The translations under genes and the position numbers were made by a program. Positions 1-9,717 of a stretch of DNA of 36,958 nt are shown here, one piece after another. The notes under the pieces were generated by a model. It had not been told where the DNA came from. It did not search any database and saw only the letters and a list, made by a program, of their open reading frames with translations. Positions within the stretch are counted from its first letter, which is position 1, and every line of letters begins with the position of its first letter. Source of the stretch: Francisella philomiragia subsp. philomiragia ATCC 25015. Lineage in GTDB: Bacteria > Pseudomonadota > Gammaproteobacteria > Francisellales > Francisellaceae. Location of the stretch: assembly GCF_000156715.1 (NCBI RefSeq), contig NZ_DS999312.1, forward strand, positions 310,111 to 347,068, written 5' to 3'.

Positions 1-18
1 ATGTAATTGATTTTAAAC

Positions 19-125
19 TCTAAATTCTAAATTCTTAGTTATGAATAGTCTAGTATATTAAAATATCACTCCTCTATTATAGCGTAGGCTAGGTGGAGTA
101 TTTTATAATTATCAAAATTCAAAAT
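19..125. repeat. Direct 7-bp repeats upstream of wecB
   Basis: TCTAAAT occurs twice in tandem at 19-32, followed in phase by the related TCTTAGT at 33-39. TCAAAAT occurs twice in tandem at 112-125. I see no gene in 1-254. The period of seven matches the heptad arrays found in other intergenic regions of this window, but the sequence is AT-rich and two-copy repeats can arise by chance. Confidence 0.45.
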
Positions 126-199
126 TACTTTAGCTCTGAACTTTGCTCTTTTCCCTCTATGTATTATCTGAACAAAAAACTTCAAAAATCAATATTATG

Positions 200-235
200 T
201 TGCTAGAATTAATTTAATCTAATCTAATCTATAAA
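200..235 (+). promoter_or_regulatory. Possible wecB promoter containing a TAATC triplet repeat
   Basis: TTGCTA at 200-205 is separated by 17 bases from TCTAAT at 223-228, a plausible -35/-10 pair; TATAAA at 230-235 is an alternative -10. The spacer and -10 are made of three tandem TAATC copies (215-229), so slippage there would alter promoter spacing. The assignment rests on sequence resemblance only. Confidence 0.35.
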
Positions 236-254
236 CATAACTTAGGAGACAAAT

Positions 255-1409
255 GTGAAAGGAAAAGTCTTGCTTGTATTTGGTACGCGTCCGGAGGCAA
301 TCAAAATGCTCCCTCTTGTTAAAGAGTTTGAGAAGCATACATCAGTAGTAGAGATGAAAGTATGTGTAACAGGCCAGCATCGTCAGATGCTGGATCAGAT
401 TCTCAATCTTTTTGAGGTTGTACCGGATTATGATTTGAATGTTATGAAGCCTGGTCAAGATTTATATGATGTTACGACTAAGATATTGCTTGGCATGCGC
501 GATGTTTTGATTGACTATAAGCCAGATATTGTCTTGGTGCATGGTGACACAACCACCACACTTGCAACATCTCTAGCATGTTTTTATCAGCAAATAAAGG
601 TGGGGCATGTAGAAGCTGGACTTAGAACAGGCAATCTTTATTCTCCATGGCCAGAGGAAGCAAATAGACTTCTTACAACGCAGATTTCAAAATTCCACTT
701 TGCTCCTACTGAGAAAAACAAGGAAAACTTGATTAAAGAGCATATTATGGATAACAAAATATTAGTTACTGGCAACACGGTAATTGATGCTTTGTTTATG
801 GTGTTAGATCAGATTAAATCTAAGCCAGGGCTTGAGCAACAGGTTGCTGATTTTATTGTATCTGAAGGTTACAAATTGTCAGATAGAAGGATAGTGCTGG
901 TAACTGGACATCGTCGTGAAAATCATGGTGAGGGTATGCTAAATATTTGTAAGGCTCTAAAGACTCTTGCACAGTCATATCCAGATGTTGATTTTGTATA
1001 TCCCGTACATTTAAACCCAAATGTACAAAAGCCAGTACAAGACCTTTTATCTGATATTGATAATGTGTTTTTGATTAAACCTTTAGATTATTTACCATTT
1101 GTATATCTGCTTAGTAAGTGCTATTTGGTGCTTACAGATAGCGGTGGTATTCAAGAAGAGGCGCCATCACTTGGTAAGCCAGTGTTAGTTATGAGAGATA
1201 CTACAGAGCGACCAGAGGCAGTAGATGCAGGTACTATTATGTTAGTGGGTGCTGAGACTGCTAGTATAGTGGCTAATGTATCTCGCCTACTTGATCATGA
1301 GACTCATTATAACAAAATGGCTTATGCTCATAATCCATATGGTGATGGTAATGCATCGTTAAAAATAGTGCATTTTATAGAAAGTTGGATCACCAAGATA
1401 AAAGGATAG
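255..1409 (+). CDS. wecB: UDP-N-acetylglucosamine 2-epimerase (non-hydrolysing)
   Basis: Interconverts UDP-GlcNAc and UDP-ManNAc in the cytoplasm, the first committed step to ManNAc-derived sugars. The 384-residue product has the usual family length and landmarks: FGTRPEAIKM at 9-18, HGDTTTT at 96-102, HVEAGLRTG at 118-126, GHRRENHG at 218-225 and SGGIQEEAP at 296-304. The acidic residues expected at the active site are present (D98, E120, E134 by motif position). The start is GTG, preceded by AGGAG at 244-248; an ATG two bases upstream is followed at once by TGA and cannot be used. The gene ends six bases before wecC, and the two supply UDP-ManNAcA. The presence of wecC argues against a hydrolysing epimerase of the NeuC type. 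Confidence 0.95.
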   Translation: MKGKVLLVFGTRPEAIKMLPLVKEFEKHTSVVEMKVCVTGQHRQMLDQILNLFEVVPDYDLNVMKPGQDLYDVTTKILLGMRDVLIDYKPDIVLVHGDTTTTLATSLACFYQQIKVGHVEAGLRTGNLYSPWPEEANRLLTTQISKFHFAPTEKNKENLIKEHIMDNKILVTGNTVIDALFMVLDQIKSKPGLEQQVADFIVSEGYKLSDRRIVLVTGHRRENHGEGMLNICKALKTLAQSYPDVDFVYPVHLNPNVQKPVQDLLSDIDNVFLIKPLDYLPFVYLLSKCYLVLTDSGGIQEEAPSLGKPVLVMRDTTERPEAVDAGTIMLVGAETASIVANVSRLLDHETHYNKMAYAHNPYGDGNASLKIVHFIESWITKIKG

Positions 1410-1415
1410 AAGACG

Positions 1416-2642
1416 ATGAAATTTAATTCAGTTTGTATGGTTGGTTTAGGTTATATTGGTTTACCTACTGCTGCAGTATTTGCTCGAGGTGGTATGCATA
1501 TCAAAGGTGTGGATGTTAATCAACATGCTGTAGATACTATTAATGATGGTCGTATTCATATCGAAGAGCCAGGTTTAGCAGAGCTAATCAAGGATGTGGT
1601 TGGCAAAGGTTTGCTAAAGGCATATACAGAGCCACAAGAAGCAGATGCGTTTATCATAGCTGTACCTACACCCTTTAAAGGTGATGATTATGAGCCAAAT
1701 CTTGACTACATAGAGTCAGCAGCCAAATCATTAGCCAAAGTTTTGAAAAAGGGTGATCTAGTGATACTAGAGTCAACATCTCCAGTTGGTGCTACTGAAA
1801 AAATGTCTGCATGGATTGCGGAGCAAAGACCAGATCTTACATTTCCACAAACTCATGGTGAAGATTCTGATATTAGAGTTGCACATTGTCCAGAGCGTAT
1901 ATTGCCAGGCCAAATGATTAGAGAGCTTGTAGAGAATGACCGTATAATCGGTGGTATGACACCAAAGTGTAGTGAGTATGCTGCTACTCTTTATAAGATG
2001 GTCGTGCAAGGCGAGTGTAGTATTACAACAGCTCGTACAGCAGAAATGTGTAAACTTACAGAGAACTCTTTTAGAGATATTAATATTGCTTTTGCTAACG
2101 AGCTAAGTATGCTGTGTGATAAGATGGGAATCAATGTTTGGGAGCTAATCACAATGGCAAACAAACATCCAAGAGTAAATGTATTACAACCAGGTTGTGG
2201 AGTAGGTGGGCATTGTATTGCAGTAGATCCATGGTTTATTGTAAATGCATTTCCTGAGGATGCTAAGATCATTGGCACGGCAAGACGCGTAAATGATAGT
2301 AAACCACATTATGTGATCTCTAAGGTAAAAGAAGCTATCAAGGGTATCAAGACTCCTAAGATAGCTTGTCTTGGTCTAGCATTTAAACCAGATATTGATG
2401 ATCTAAGGGAGTCTCCTGCGCTAGATATCACTAAAATGCTATCAGATATCGATGGTGTAGAGATATTAGCAGTTGAGCCAAATATCAAAGAGCTACCAGC
2501 AGTATTAGCAAATCGCAAAAATGTACAGCTAGTGTCATTTGATGAAGCCAAAGAGCAAGCTAATGTATTGGTATCGTTAGTTAAGCATAGAGAGTTTTTA
2601 GGTTTTAAATCTGATAAACTGATTGATTTTGTTAACTTGTAG
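1416..2642 (+). CDS. wecC: UDP-N-acetyl-D-mannosamine dehydrogenase
   Basis: NAD-dependent four-electron oxidation of UDP-ManNAc to UDP-ManNAcA, an amino-uronic acid donor. The product has 408 residues. The Rossmann motif GLGYIGLP is at 10-17, the conserved K213 lies in CKLTENSFR, and the catalytic C267 lies in GGHCIAVDPWF (264-274). The C-terminal UDP-binding domain contains GLAFKPDIDDLRESP at 320-334. The ATG follows AAGGAT at the end of wecB, so the pair is probably co-transcribed and translationally linked. Other members of the UDP-sugar 6-dehydrogenase family (UDP-glucose, UDP-GalNAc) are possible, but the coupling to wecB and the cysteine motif favour WecC. The product implies that the polymer made by this locus contains uronic acid residues. 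Confidence 0.93.
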   Translation: MKFNSVCMVGLGYIGLPTAAVFARGGMHIKGVDVNQHAVDTINDGRIHIEEPGLAELIKDVVGKGLLKAYTEPQEADAFIIAVPTPFKGDDYEPNLDYIESAAKSLAKVLKKGDLVILESTSPVGATEKMSAWIAEQRPDLTFPQTHGEDSDIRVAHCPERILPGQMIRELVENDRIIGGMTPKCSEYAATLYKMVVQGECSITTARTAEMCKLTENSFRDINIAFANELSMLCDKMGINVWELITMANKHPRVNVLQPGCGVGGHCIAVDPWFIVNAFPEDAKIIGTARRVNDSKPHYVISKVKEAIKGIKTPKIACLGLAFKPDIDDLRESPALDITKMLSDIDGVEILAVEPNIKELPAVLANRKNVQLVSFDEAKEQANVLVSLVKHREFLGFKSDKLIDFVNL

Positions 2643-2879
2643 TTTTTGATTAGATACCTACTAAATATAGTTTAGATAGAATCTAAGCCTCGTTTTATTT
2701 TGGTTATTAATAGTCATTTCTACAATCTTAATAATCTTTTTAACATTAAATCAACAGTCTTGACTATCGCTTTTCAATTTTGCAATAGCTCTATTGTAGG
2801 TATGATAATCTTGGTTTAATTCCGTCCTTTATGTTTTTGTAGTGGAGATGTTTTTTTAACTTATAACACAAACTTATTT

Positions 2880-2888
2880 TGATATAAT
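2880..2888 (+). promoter_or_regulatory. Extended -10 promoter (TGATATAAT)
   Basis: TGATATAAT is an exact TGnTATAAT extended -10; no good -35 is visible, as is usual for this class. Transcription would start near 2895, which is close to the TTG at 2904 and about 33 bases before the in-frame ATG at 2928. The rest of the 261-base gap after wecC holds nothing else I can name. Confidence 0.6.
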
Positions 2889-2903
2889 TAGTAAATAGAT
2901 TTA

Positions 2904-5567
2904 TTGAAGTTGGTATTATTCGTAGATATGAATTTGGTTGATAAGAAATTTACATTTGATGTAGAGTCAAGTAAAAGCTATATTTTAGTTGGCGCCTTGT
3001 TCATGGATGATAGTTATAAAGATGCTAATCTGATTGTATCAATCGACTTCTCAGCTACAGAGCTTTCAGATGAGTTGGCGGCTATGAATATGTTAGAGTT
3101 TTCAGAGGATTATGGTTACTATAGATCTTTGGCGGTAGGAAAAGGAGTGACACTCTTTAATGTATCTTTCGAAGTTCCTAAAGATGTTGATAATATCGAA
3201 GTTAAGTTTATAGAACTAGAAAAGCTTGGAAAGTTAGATTTATTATCTTTGTCAATCTGTGACAATACTATCGCTAATAACTATATACAAAAGCATTATT
3301 TGTCATCAAAATCAAATCAAGAAAATTTTAAAAAGCGACAGATATATAAAGATAGTTGGTTAAAGCAGTTGCAAAATAATACCTTGCTGAAAGATGGTTT
3401 TATTTATAGGTATGCACAAATATCTATAGATGCTTTTACATCTATCAAGGGTTTTGTATTATGGCCATTTAATATTTTTACTCTTATAAATACATTTGTA
3501 AAATTCAAGCAATCGAAATTGGCTTATGATAAATGGTACCAACTAAAGCAAAAACCATTATCTAAAACTATCAAAACTAAGCATAGAAAGTTATTTATCA
3601 GAGGTGAGTATTTCTCACTTGATGGTGAAAAAAGTAGTGCTATGTTAATTAAATATGATTTTCATAAAGCTCTTGATATTGAGTTAGCCAAAAAATTAGG
3701 CTTTTCATCTTCAGAAAAGATGGGTTTCTTTAACTATGTTGATGTATCAAAAGATGGTCAAAATACTTTTTTAAAGCAAGTGCAGGTGCCAGAGGGTATA
3801 TCTAAGTTTACGATAAGTTTTGTCAATTGGTATAGTAAGGGTAAGATTTTGTTTAAAATCGATGATATTAGCCCTCATCAGAGAAAAACACTCTCTCAAA
3901 ATATAATTCAGCAGAGTGACAAGCCTAGTGATAAACAAAAACCTACAGTAGTATATTCTGATGAATTAACCCAACAAGATGAATTGTCAGTACTTGGTTG
4001 GCCAAAAATAGAGAACCCTAGGCAAAAGCCGGTAGTTCTTGGTGTCATGGATGAGTTTACAACAGGATGTTTTGAGGAAGATGTATGCTTGATTCAGCCA
4101 AGACCAGATAATTGGTTAGCTCTAGCAAAGATATATAAGCCAGATTTGGTATTTATTGAGTCAGCATGGCAAGGTAATCATGGTAGTTGGCAGTTTAGGG
4201 TTGCAAATTATACCAATAAACCTGGTGATGAGATTGCACAGCTATCGGAATATTGTAAGCAGAAAAATATCCCGATGATTTTTTGGAACAAAGAAGATCC
4301 TGTACATCACCAGAAGTTTATGTGTACAGCAGAGCTTGTCAGCCATATCTTCACTACAGATGCAAATATGATACCTTCATATAAAGATAAGACAGGTAAT
4401 AATCAAGTTTCGGTATTACCATTCTCTGCTCAGCCGTCATTGCATAAGCCAAAGCCTCTAGCTGGTAGAAAGCAAAAAAGCTGTTTTGCAGGTAGCTGGT
4501 ATGGTAACAGACACGCAGAGCGTGGTGCTATGATGGTGTGGCTTCTAGAGGCTGCAAATGAGTATGGTCTTGAGATCTATGATAGAAACTATGATCGTGG
4601 TATCATGCCATTCCCTGATAAATATAAAGATGGTATCAGAGGAGCTCTACCATACAAAGAGTTATGCCAAGAGTATGGCAAATATCGTATATTCTTAAAT
4701 GTGAACTCTGTAGTTGATTCGCCAACTATGTTTTCGAGAAGGGTATTTGAGCTTATGGCTTGTGGAACACCGATAGTTAGTACTTATGCCAAAGGGATTG
4801 AGGATTTTTTTGAGTCAGATGCGATATGGCTTGTCAAAGATAAGTACGAAGCTTTAGATGCTATCAAAACTCTGATGAATGATGATAAGGAATGGCGTCG
4901 TAGAAGCTTGCTTGGGATTCGAGAGGTGTTTAGTAAGCATACTTATGCTCATAGATGGAATCATATTTTTGAGTTTGTCAAATCTGATAAGCGTATAGAT
5001 GTTGATCCACAGGTATCACTAATTGCTGTGGCTAATAATCACCAAGATGTGGCTAAGCTAGTACAGATGATGTCGGCACAAAAGTATCAAAATTTCCAAT
5101 TATATATACAACCACAATTTTCTGATACAGTAACGATGTCCATGCCTGTTAACATACAGGTGTGTCAAGATTTCAGCGAGTGTGCAGATGATTTTGCTAA
5201 CTATGTAGGTTGGATTGATAGTGAAGTTGATTATCAAGAGTTCTATCTAAGAGATTTGGTTAATGCAATTTTGTATGAACCAAATGCTAAAGGCTGGGCG
5301 AAGAGTGTAGGTGGGGATAAGTTTGCTTACGATAAGCAAACTATAAACAGTCTTGCAATATGGTCTAGAGATGTGTTAACAACAGAGTTTTTTGATAATC
5401 AAGTTGTTAGCTCTAAAGTTTGTGATATTAATTTGTATGTTATTGATTCTGATCAGATTGAGCTGAACTCAAAAGATAAGTCAGTACAAGTAAATTCAAA
5501 AGCTAGTGCACCTAGCGTAAAGACATCAAAACAGAGAGCAAACAAAAATAAAAGGGGTAAAAAATGA
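2904..5567 (+). CDS. Multidomain CgeB-type glycosyltransferase with two N-terminal beta domains
   Basis: Probable cytoplasmic glycosyltransferase of polymer assembly, 887 residues. Two related beta-rich domains lie at about 15-115 and 226-322, each with a YGYY/MGFF aromatic motif, a K-G-x-x-x-F/L segment and a VPK/VPE-G turn. Next is a CgeB-like GT-B region at about 376-692 (FIESAWQG 418-425, FWNKED 460-465, FAGSWYG 528-534, DSPTMFSRR 605-613, ELMACGTP 616-623). A degenerate GT-A-like tail follows at 703-835, then a lysine-rich end. The same order recurs in the 1453-residue protein at 12488, and 24919-25923 is a stand-alone version of the CgeB part. The start is uncertain: TTG 2904 lies very close to the predicted transcription start, so ATG 2928 (residue 9) may be the true start. 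Its ATGA overlaps the next gene. Acceptor and donor are unknown. Confidence 0.8.
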   Translation: MKLVLFVDMNLVDKKFTFDVESSKSYILVGALFMDDSYKDANLIVSIDFSATELSDELAAMNMLEFSEDYGYYRSLAVGKGVTLFNVSFEVPKDVDNIEVKFIELEKLGKLDLLSLSICDNTIANNYIQKHYLSSKSNQENFKKRQIYKDSWLKQLQNNTLLKDGFIYRYAQISIDAFTSIKGFVLWPFNIFTLINTFVKFKQSKLAYDKWYQLKQKPLSKTIKTKHRKLFIRGEYFSLDGEKSSAMLIKYDFHKALDIELAKKLGFSSSEKMGFFNYVDVSKDGQNTFLKQVQVPEGISKFTISFVNWYSKGKILFKIDDISPHQRKTLSQNIIQQSDKPSDKQKPTVVYSDELTQQDELSVLGWPKIENPRQKPVVLGVMDEFTTGCFEEDVCLIQPRPDNWLALAKIYKPDLVFIESAWQGNHGSWQFRVANYTNKPGDEIAQLSEYCKQKNIPMIFWNKEDPVHHQKFMCTAELVSHIFTTDANMIPSYKDKTGNNQVSVLPFSAQPSLHKPKPLAGRKQKSCFAGSWYGNRHAERGAMMVWLLEAANEYGLEIYDRNYDRGIMPFPDKYKDGIRGALPYKELCQEYGKYRIFLNVNSVVDSPTMFSRRVFELMACGTPIVSTYAKGIEDFFESDAIWLVKDKYEALDAIKTLMNDDKEWRRRSLLGIREVFSKHTYAHRWNHIFEFVKSDKRIDVDPQVSLIAVANNHQDVAKLVQMMSAQKYQNFQLYIQPQFSDTVTMSMPVNIQVCQDFSECADDFANYVGWIDSEVDYQEFYLRDLVNAILYEPNAKGWAKSVGGDKFAYDKQTINSLAIWSRDVLTTEFFDNQVVSSKVCDINLYVIDSDQIELNSKDKSVQVNSKASAPSVKTSKQRANKNKRGKK

Positions 5568-7708
5568 ACCAAAAAATACTTGTTTGTGCTAACCCTGACT
5601 TAAACTATATTGATGGTTCATCAATTTGGCTTCAAACAATTATGCTTGTGGTATCTGCTACAGGCTATGCTGATATAGACTTCATAGCAAAAAGCACACC
5701 AGAGCGAGATGAGTTATATGCAAATATTAAAGCTGATAAAAATATCAATATTATAAATGGTGCTGATAAAACATTTTGGAATGGTAAGGGTTTAAAAAGA
5801 CTTAATCATGATATGATGGCTGATTTAGCTGCTAAATTAGATGACTCTAATAATTATGATATTGTGATTGTCAGAGGATTTGATATAGCTAAAAAATTAG
5901 CTGATTATCCGATTACATTATCAAAATGTTGGTTATATCTAACAGATATACCCCAGTCAATAAATGATTACAGTCTAGAATTAAGACAAGATATATCAGA
6001 ACTTGGACTAGGTTGCCGAAGAGTATTGTGCCAAACAGAGGGTTTCAAAGATATTTGGCTACAAATTGAGCCACGACTTGAGAGCGAAAAAGTATATATA
6101 TATTCGCCAGTTATTCCTGATTTTGCACAATTTACACCGATAGCTGAGCGCAAGCAAATAGCAGTATATGCAGGTAAGTATACAGCTGATTGGAATACAC
6201 TAGAGATGGCTAGAGCATGGATAGATATACATGACAAGTTGCCTAATGCTCAGCTGATAATGATTGGCGATAAAATTCATAATGATTCCAAGCCAAAAGA
6301 TTTTGCTACTAAAATGAGATCTGCTCTAGAAAATACTGAGCGACTACAGTGGCTTGGTGCTCTATCTCGTGAAGGAGTGTATGAAAATTTATTACAAGCT
6401 AAAGTAGGTCTGTCTTGGCGTGATGAGAGTTTAAATGATATTGTTGAGTACTCTACTAAGCTATTAGAGTATGGTAGCGCAGGTTGCGCGGCTATAGTAA
6501 ATAGAAATCCATTACATGAAGAGTTGCTTGGTGAAGATTATCCACTATTTGCTAACTCAGATATAGAATTTACAGATAAATTATATCTAGCATTAACCGA
6601 TGAAAATGTTTGCCAACAAGCTGCTAATAGAGTTATAGATTTGGCAATTAGACACACATTTAGTGAAAGGGTTGAGATTGTGAGATCATGGTTACAAAAT
6701 AATCACAAATTACCATCAACAAAAAAAATAGTATTAGTTGCAGGCCATGATCTAAAGTTTTTTAACTTGTTACAGCAGAAGTTAGAATCAGCTGGCAACT
6801 ATGTCTTTATTACTGATAAGTGGCAGGGACATAATAAACATGATGAGGTTCAGAGCCAACGACTGCTTAGGCAAGCTGATGTGATATTTTGTGAATGGTG
6901 TCTAGGTAATCTTAAATGGTATTCAAACAATAAATTAGCCTATCAAAGGCTGGTTGCTAGATTTCATGGACAAGAAAGATTTTTACCTTATTTGACAGAG
7001 TCAAACTGGGATAATATAGATCATATTGCTTATGTGAGCGATGTTATTAGAAGAACAGATGAAAGTAAGTTTCCTATCGAAAAAACATCCATAATAGCTA
7101 ACTATATTAATAGCGAAAAATTTAAGCTTAATAAAAAAACCGGTGAGTCAAGATACACTCTTGGTATAGTTGGTGTGGTACCAATGATGAAGAGGTTGGA
7201 TCGCGCCTTAGATCTTCTCGAAGAGCTTTTGGAAGAAGATTCACGCTATTGTCTGCGAGTTAAAGGTAAAAATCCACTTGAGTATGGTTGGTTATTAAAA
7301 AGAGAAGAAGAGTTAGAGTATTATAAGAATATATTTGAAAGAATAAACTCTAGTGAAAAACTAAGATACAAAGTAATATTTGATCCAGCTGCTGATGATG
7401 TTAATGAGTGGCTTAGTCTAGTAGGTTTTACTTTATCGCCATCTGATTTTGAGTCGTTTCATATGGCAATAGGTGAAGGTATGCTAACTGGAGCTACTCC
7501 TGTTGTATGGAACTGGGATGGCGCCAATGAGATATGGCCTGATTATAGTATAGTTAAGAGCGTTGATGAAGCTAAAGAGCTAATTCAAAAGGTTAATCAA
7601 GAGGATATGCTAGATAGTGTATATGAGAAGAATAGAGGATGGATGCTTGATAATTATGTGAGTGAAGGCATAGTAGATAAATGGAGAGCATTGTTAAATG
7701 TTGAGTGA
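5564..7708 (+). CDS. Tandem GT-B (GT4-like) glycosyltransferase
   Basis: A 714-residue protein with two successive GT-B-type units. The first (about 1-375) begins KILVCANPDL and carries VYAGKYTADWNTLEMARAW, a typical start of the C-terminal nucleotide-sugar domain, then KLLEYGSAGCAAI. The second (about 390-714) begins KKIVLVAGHDLKFF and ends with SPSDFESFHMAIGEGMLTG, matching the donor-binding E-x7-E region of GT4 enzymes. There is no signal peptide or membrane segment, so it is likely cytosolic. Its start codon overlaps the stop of the preceding gene (ATGA) and its end overlaps the next gene by 11 bases, so all three genes are translationally linked. Two active sites could add two different sugars. 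Donor and linkage cannot be read from the sequence. Confidence 0.8.
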   Translation: MNQKILVCANPDLNYIDGSSIWLQTIMLVVSATGYADIDFIAKSTPERDELYANIKADKNINIINGADKTFWNGKGLKRLNHDMMADLAAKLDDSNNYDIVIVRGFDIAKKLADYPITLSKCWLYLTDIPQSINDYSLELRQDISELGLGCRRVLCQTEGFKDIWLQIEPRLESEKVYIYSPVIPDFAQFTPIAERKQIAVYAGKYTADWNTLEMARAWIDIHDKLPNAQLIMIGDKIHNDSKPKDFATKMRSALENTERLQWLGALSREGVYENLLQAKVGLSWRDESLNDIVEYSTKLLEYGSAGCAAIVNRNPLHEELLGEDYPLFANSDIEFTDKLYLALTDENVCQQAANRVIDLAIRHTFSERVEIVRSWLQNNHKLPSTKKIVLVAGHDLKFFNLLQQKLESAGNYVFITDKWQGHNKHDEVQSQRLLRQADVIFCEWCLGNLKWYSNNKLAYQRLVARFHGQERFLPYLTESNWDNIDHIAYVSDVIRRTDESKFPIEKTSIIANYINSEKFKLNKKTGESRYTLGIVGVVPMMKRLDRALDLLEELLEEDSRYCLRVKGKNPLEYGWLLKREEELEYYKNIFERINSSEKLRYKVIFDPAADDVNEWLSLVGFTLSPSDFESFHMAIGEGMLTGATPVVWNWDGANEIWPDYSIVKSVDEAKELIQKVNQEDMLDSVYEKNRGWMLDNYVSEGIVDKWRALLNVE

Positions 7709-9677
7709 TATAAAAAATCTTGGGGAACTATCTCAACATATTGTCAAGAAATACATAAAATTTGGAAATGGCAAAAATACGATAGATTTTAATAAACTAA
7801 AAAAAGCTTGTGATGGAGTAGTTGTTGCAAATCGTTTTCAAGATCAGCAGATACTCTTAGATACTTTTGATTGGCAAAATGGTCATGATGATAGGAACTG
7901 GTGGTGGCAATTACAAGCATTACCATTCTTGGTTTGGTATGTTAACTCACATAATTTAATGAATAATGATGAAAAAAAAACACTATTGTTTTTTACTAAA
8001 AAAGCGTTGCTTAGATGGGTTGAGTGCTCTAAAGTAGAGAGTATTAGTTCCCCACTTATTTGGCATGATCATGCTAGTGCATTTCGCTTACGAAATATTG
8101 TCAAGTGGATTAATTTTTTAATTATTAATGATTTGTATGCAGAGTTACTAACAGATGCTGAGCAGCTTAAGATTATAAATGTTATAGATAAACATTTGAA
8201 TTTTCTAAAAGAAGAAAATAACTATTCTCAATATACAAATCATGGCTTTGATCAGATGATGATCGTTTATGAGGTATCATTGCTTTGGCAGAAGCAGAAT
8301 ATTTTGCAAGAGATCGGTGATATTGCGGAGTCTAGATTAGAGGATGAGCTTGATCATGCTTTTACAGATGAGGGGGTACATGTTGAAAATAGCCCCCATT
8401 ATCAAAAATTTATGCTCTCAAGAGCTAAACAACTCATAGCATTCAAAGAGATCGGTGATCAAAAACTTTGTCAAAAAGCCACTTTGGTAATAGATAAAGC
8501 AACAGACTTTTTGAGAGTTATTACTATGCCAAATGGTTATCTACCAATGATAGGAGATACCGTCGAAGATGATAAAGGGTTGTTAGAGTCATTGGATAGT
8601 AGTATAAAATTTTATGACTATAGTCAGTCAGGTTACTATGTGGCTAAAGGTAGAGCAAAAAATGGGAAATCACTGCATTTAGTATTCAAATGTTCATATA
8701 TCAGTAATTATCATCGTCATGATGATGATTTGGCTTTTCATCTATATTACGATGATCAAGTAGTTTTTGGTGATGGAGGGCTAGGTATATATCAAGAGCA
8801 AGATAGTCGGCGAAAGTTTCTAAGAAGTCCTGCGGCACATAACACTATATATCCTCGAGATATAGAAGCGATAAGAGAACCTGATAAACTATTGAGCAAA
8901 TCTGTAGCTAGTGTTCTAGAACCAGGGTTGATTGTTGCTACTACTAGTATGTATGGGGGTACGCTACAGAGAGTATTAGATATTAGGAATCTAGAAGATC
9001 TAGAGATAGTTATCAAAGATAAGTGGCTTGAACTACCAACAGCACATGCTAGTATATCTATGATTAATTTTTTTATTCCAGCAGTTGTTAGAGCTAATAA
9101 AGAATCCGATAATCAGATGAAAATCGCTATTGCAAATAAAGTTGTTGATATCAAGGTGCAGGCAGATGGTGCAAATATGTACTTGGATGAAACAATAACT
9201 TCAAAAAGTTTTGCGCAATTTGATAAAGCAACAAAGCTTGGTTGGCAAGTGTTTTTACAACAAGGTGTTGAGGTGAGAACTATTATCAATATGCTAAATG
9301 ATCAAGAAAATAGTAATAACAATTCATTAAAATATGACTCTAATATTAGTAACACAGATGAGTTGCTTAATTGCTTTGACCTAAAAGGTATAGCAACAAT
9401 GCTTAAGCGAGAAGTTTATATTGAAAATAATAGTATAATCTTAAGAACTGAGAAACTGTCAGGGATCAATTATGCTTTCTACTTGTATTGTGGTGGTCAG
9501 GTTGAAAAGCAGTTTTATACTTCAGAAAATAAGAAAGTTTTTGAAGCTCAACTTTGTGAGACTAAAATGTATAAGGCGGTATTTTATTATAGTAATATCA
9601 ATGATGAGCGTTGTTCTTATGAAATTGACTTTCAAATAATTGGTGGTAATAAAATAAATATTGTTAAATCTAAATAG
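7698..9677 (+). CDS. Heparinase II/III-family protein with C-terminal beta module
   Basis: Family members cleave uronate-containing polysaccharides by beta-elimination. This 659-residue protein has a helical toroid (about 1-300) with WHDHASAFRL at 122-131, NHGFDQ at 181-186 and EGVHVENSPHYQ at 225-236. A beta-sandwich domain follows with YHRHDDDLAFHL at 338-349 and SPAAHNTI at 377-384, so the expected His/Tyr residues are in place. Residues 570-649 form the beta module shared across this locus (YAFYL, VEK, KAVFYY, SYEIDF). No signal peptide is visible (it begins MLSDIKNLGE), so the enzyme is apparently cytosolic, which is unusual for a degradative lyase. It may trim or edit the polymer during synthesis. 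ATG 7698 lies inside the previous gene, with GGAGAG at 7683-7688 upstream. Confidence 0.85.
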   Translation: MLSDIKNLGELSQHIVKKYIKFGNGKNTIDFNKLKKACDGVVVANRFQDQQILLDTFDWQNGHDDRNWWWQLQALPFLVWYVNSHNLMNNDEKKTLLFFTKKALLRWVECSKVESISSPLIWHDHASAFRLRNIVKWINFLIINDLYAELLTDAEQLKIINVIDKHLNFLKEENNYSQYTNHGFDQMMIVYEVSLLWQKQNILQEIGDIAESRLEDELDHAFTDEGVHVENSPHYQKFMLSRAKQLIAFKEIGDQKLCQKATLVIDKATDFLRVITMPNGYLPMIGDTVEDDKGLLESLDSSIKFYDYSQSGYYVAKGRAKNGKSLHLVFKCSYISNYHRHDDDLAFHLYYDDQVVFGDGGLGIYQEQDSRRKFLRSPAAHNTIYPRDIEAIREPDKLLSKSVASVLEPGLIVATTSMYGGTLQRVLDIRNLEDLEIVIKDKWLELPTAHASISMINFFIPAVVRANKESDNQMKIAIANKVVDIKVQADGANMYLDETITSKSFAQFDKATKLGWQVFLQQGVEVRTIINMLNDQENSNNNSLKYDSNISNTDELLNCFDLKGIATMLKREVYIENNSIILRTEKLSGINYAFYLYCGGQVEKQFYTSENKKVFEAQLCETKMYKAVFYYSNINDERCSYEIDFQIIGGNKINIVKSK

Positions 9678-9717
9678 TGATAGCAATATGACTAAACTTA
9701 TCGCTGAGGAATTTTGA

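Noticed and set aside
2781-2798. Palindrome CAATAG-CT-CTATTG after wecC as a terminator
   Set aside because: The stem is only 6 bp with a 2-base loop and is not followed by a T-tract; such AT-rich palindromes occur by chance here.
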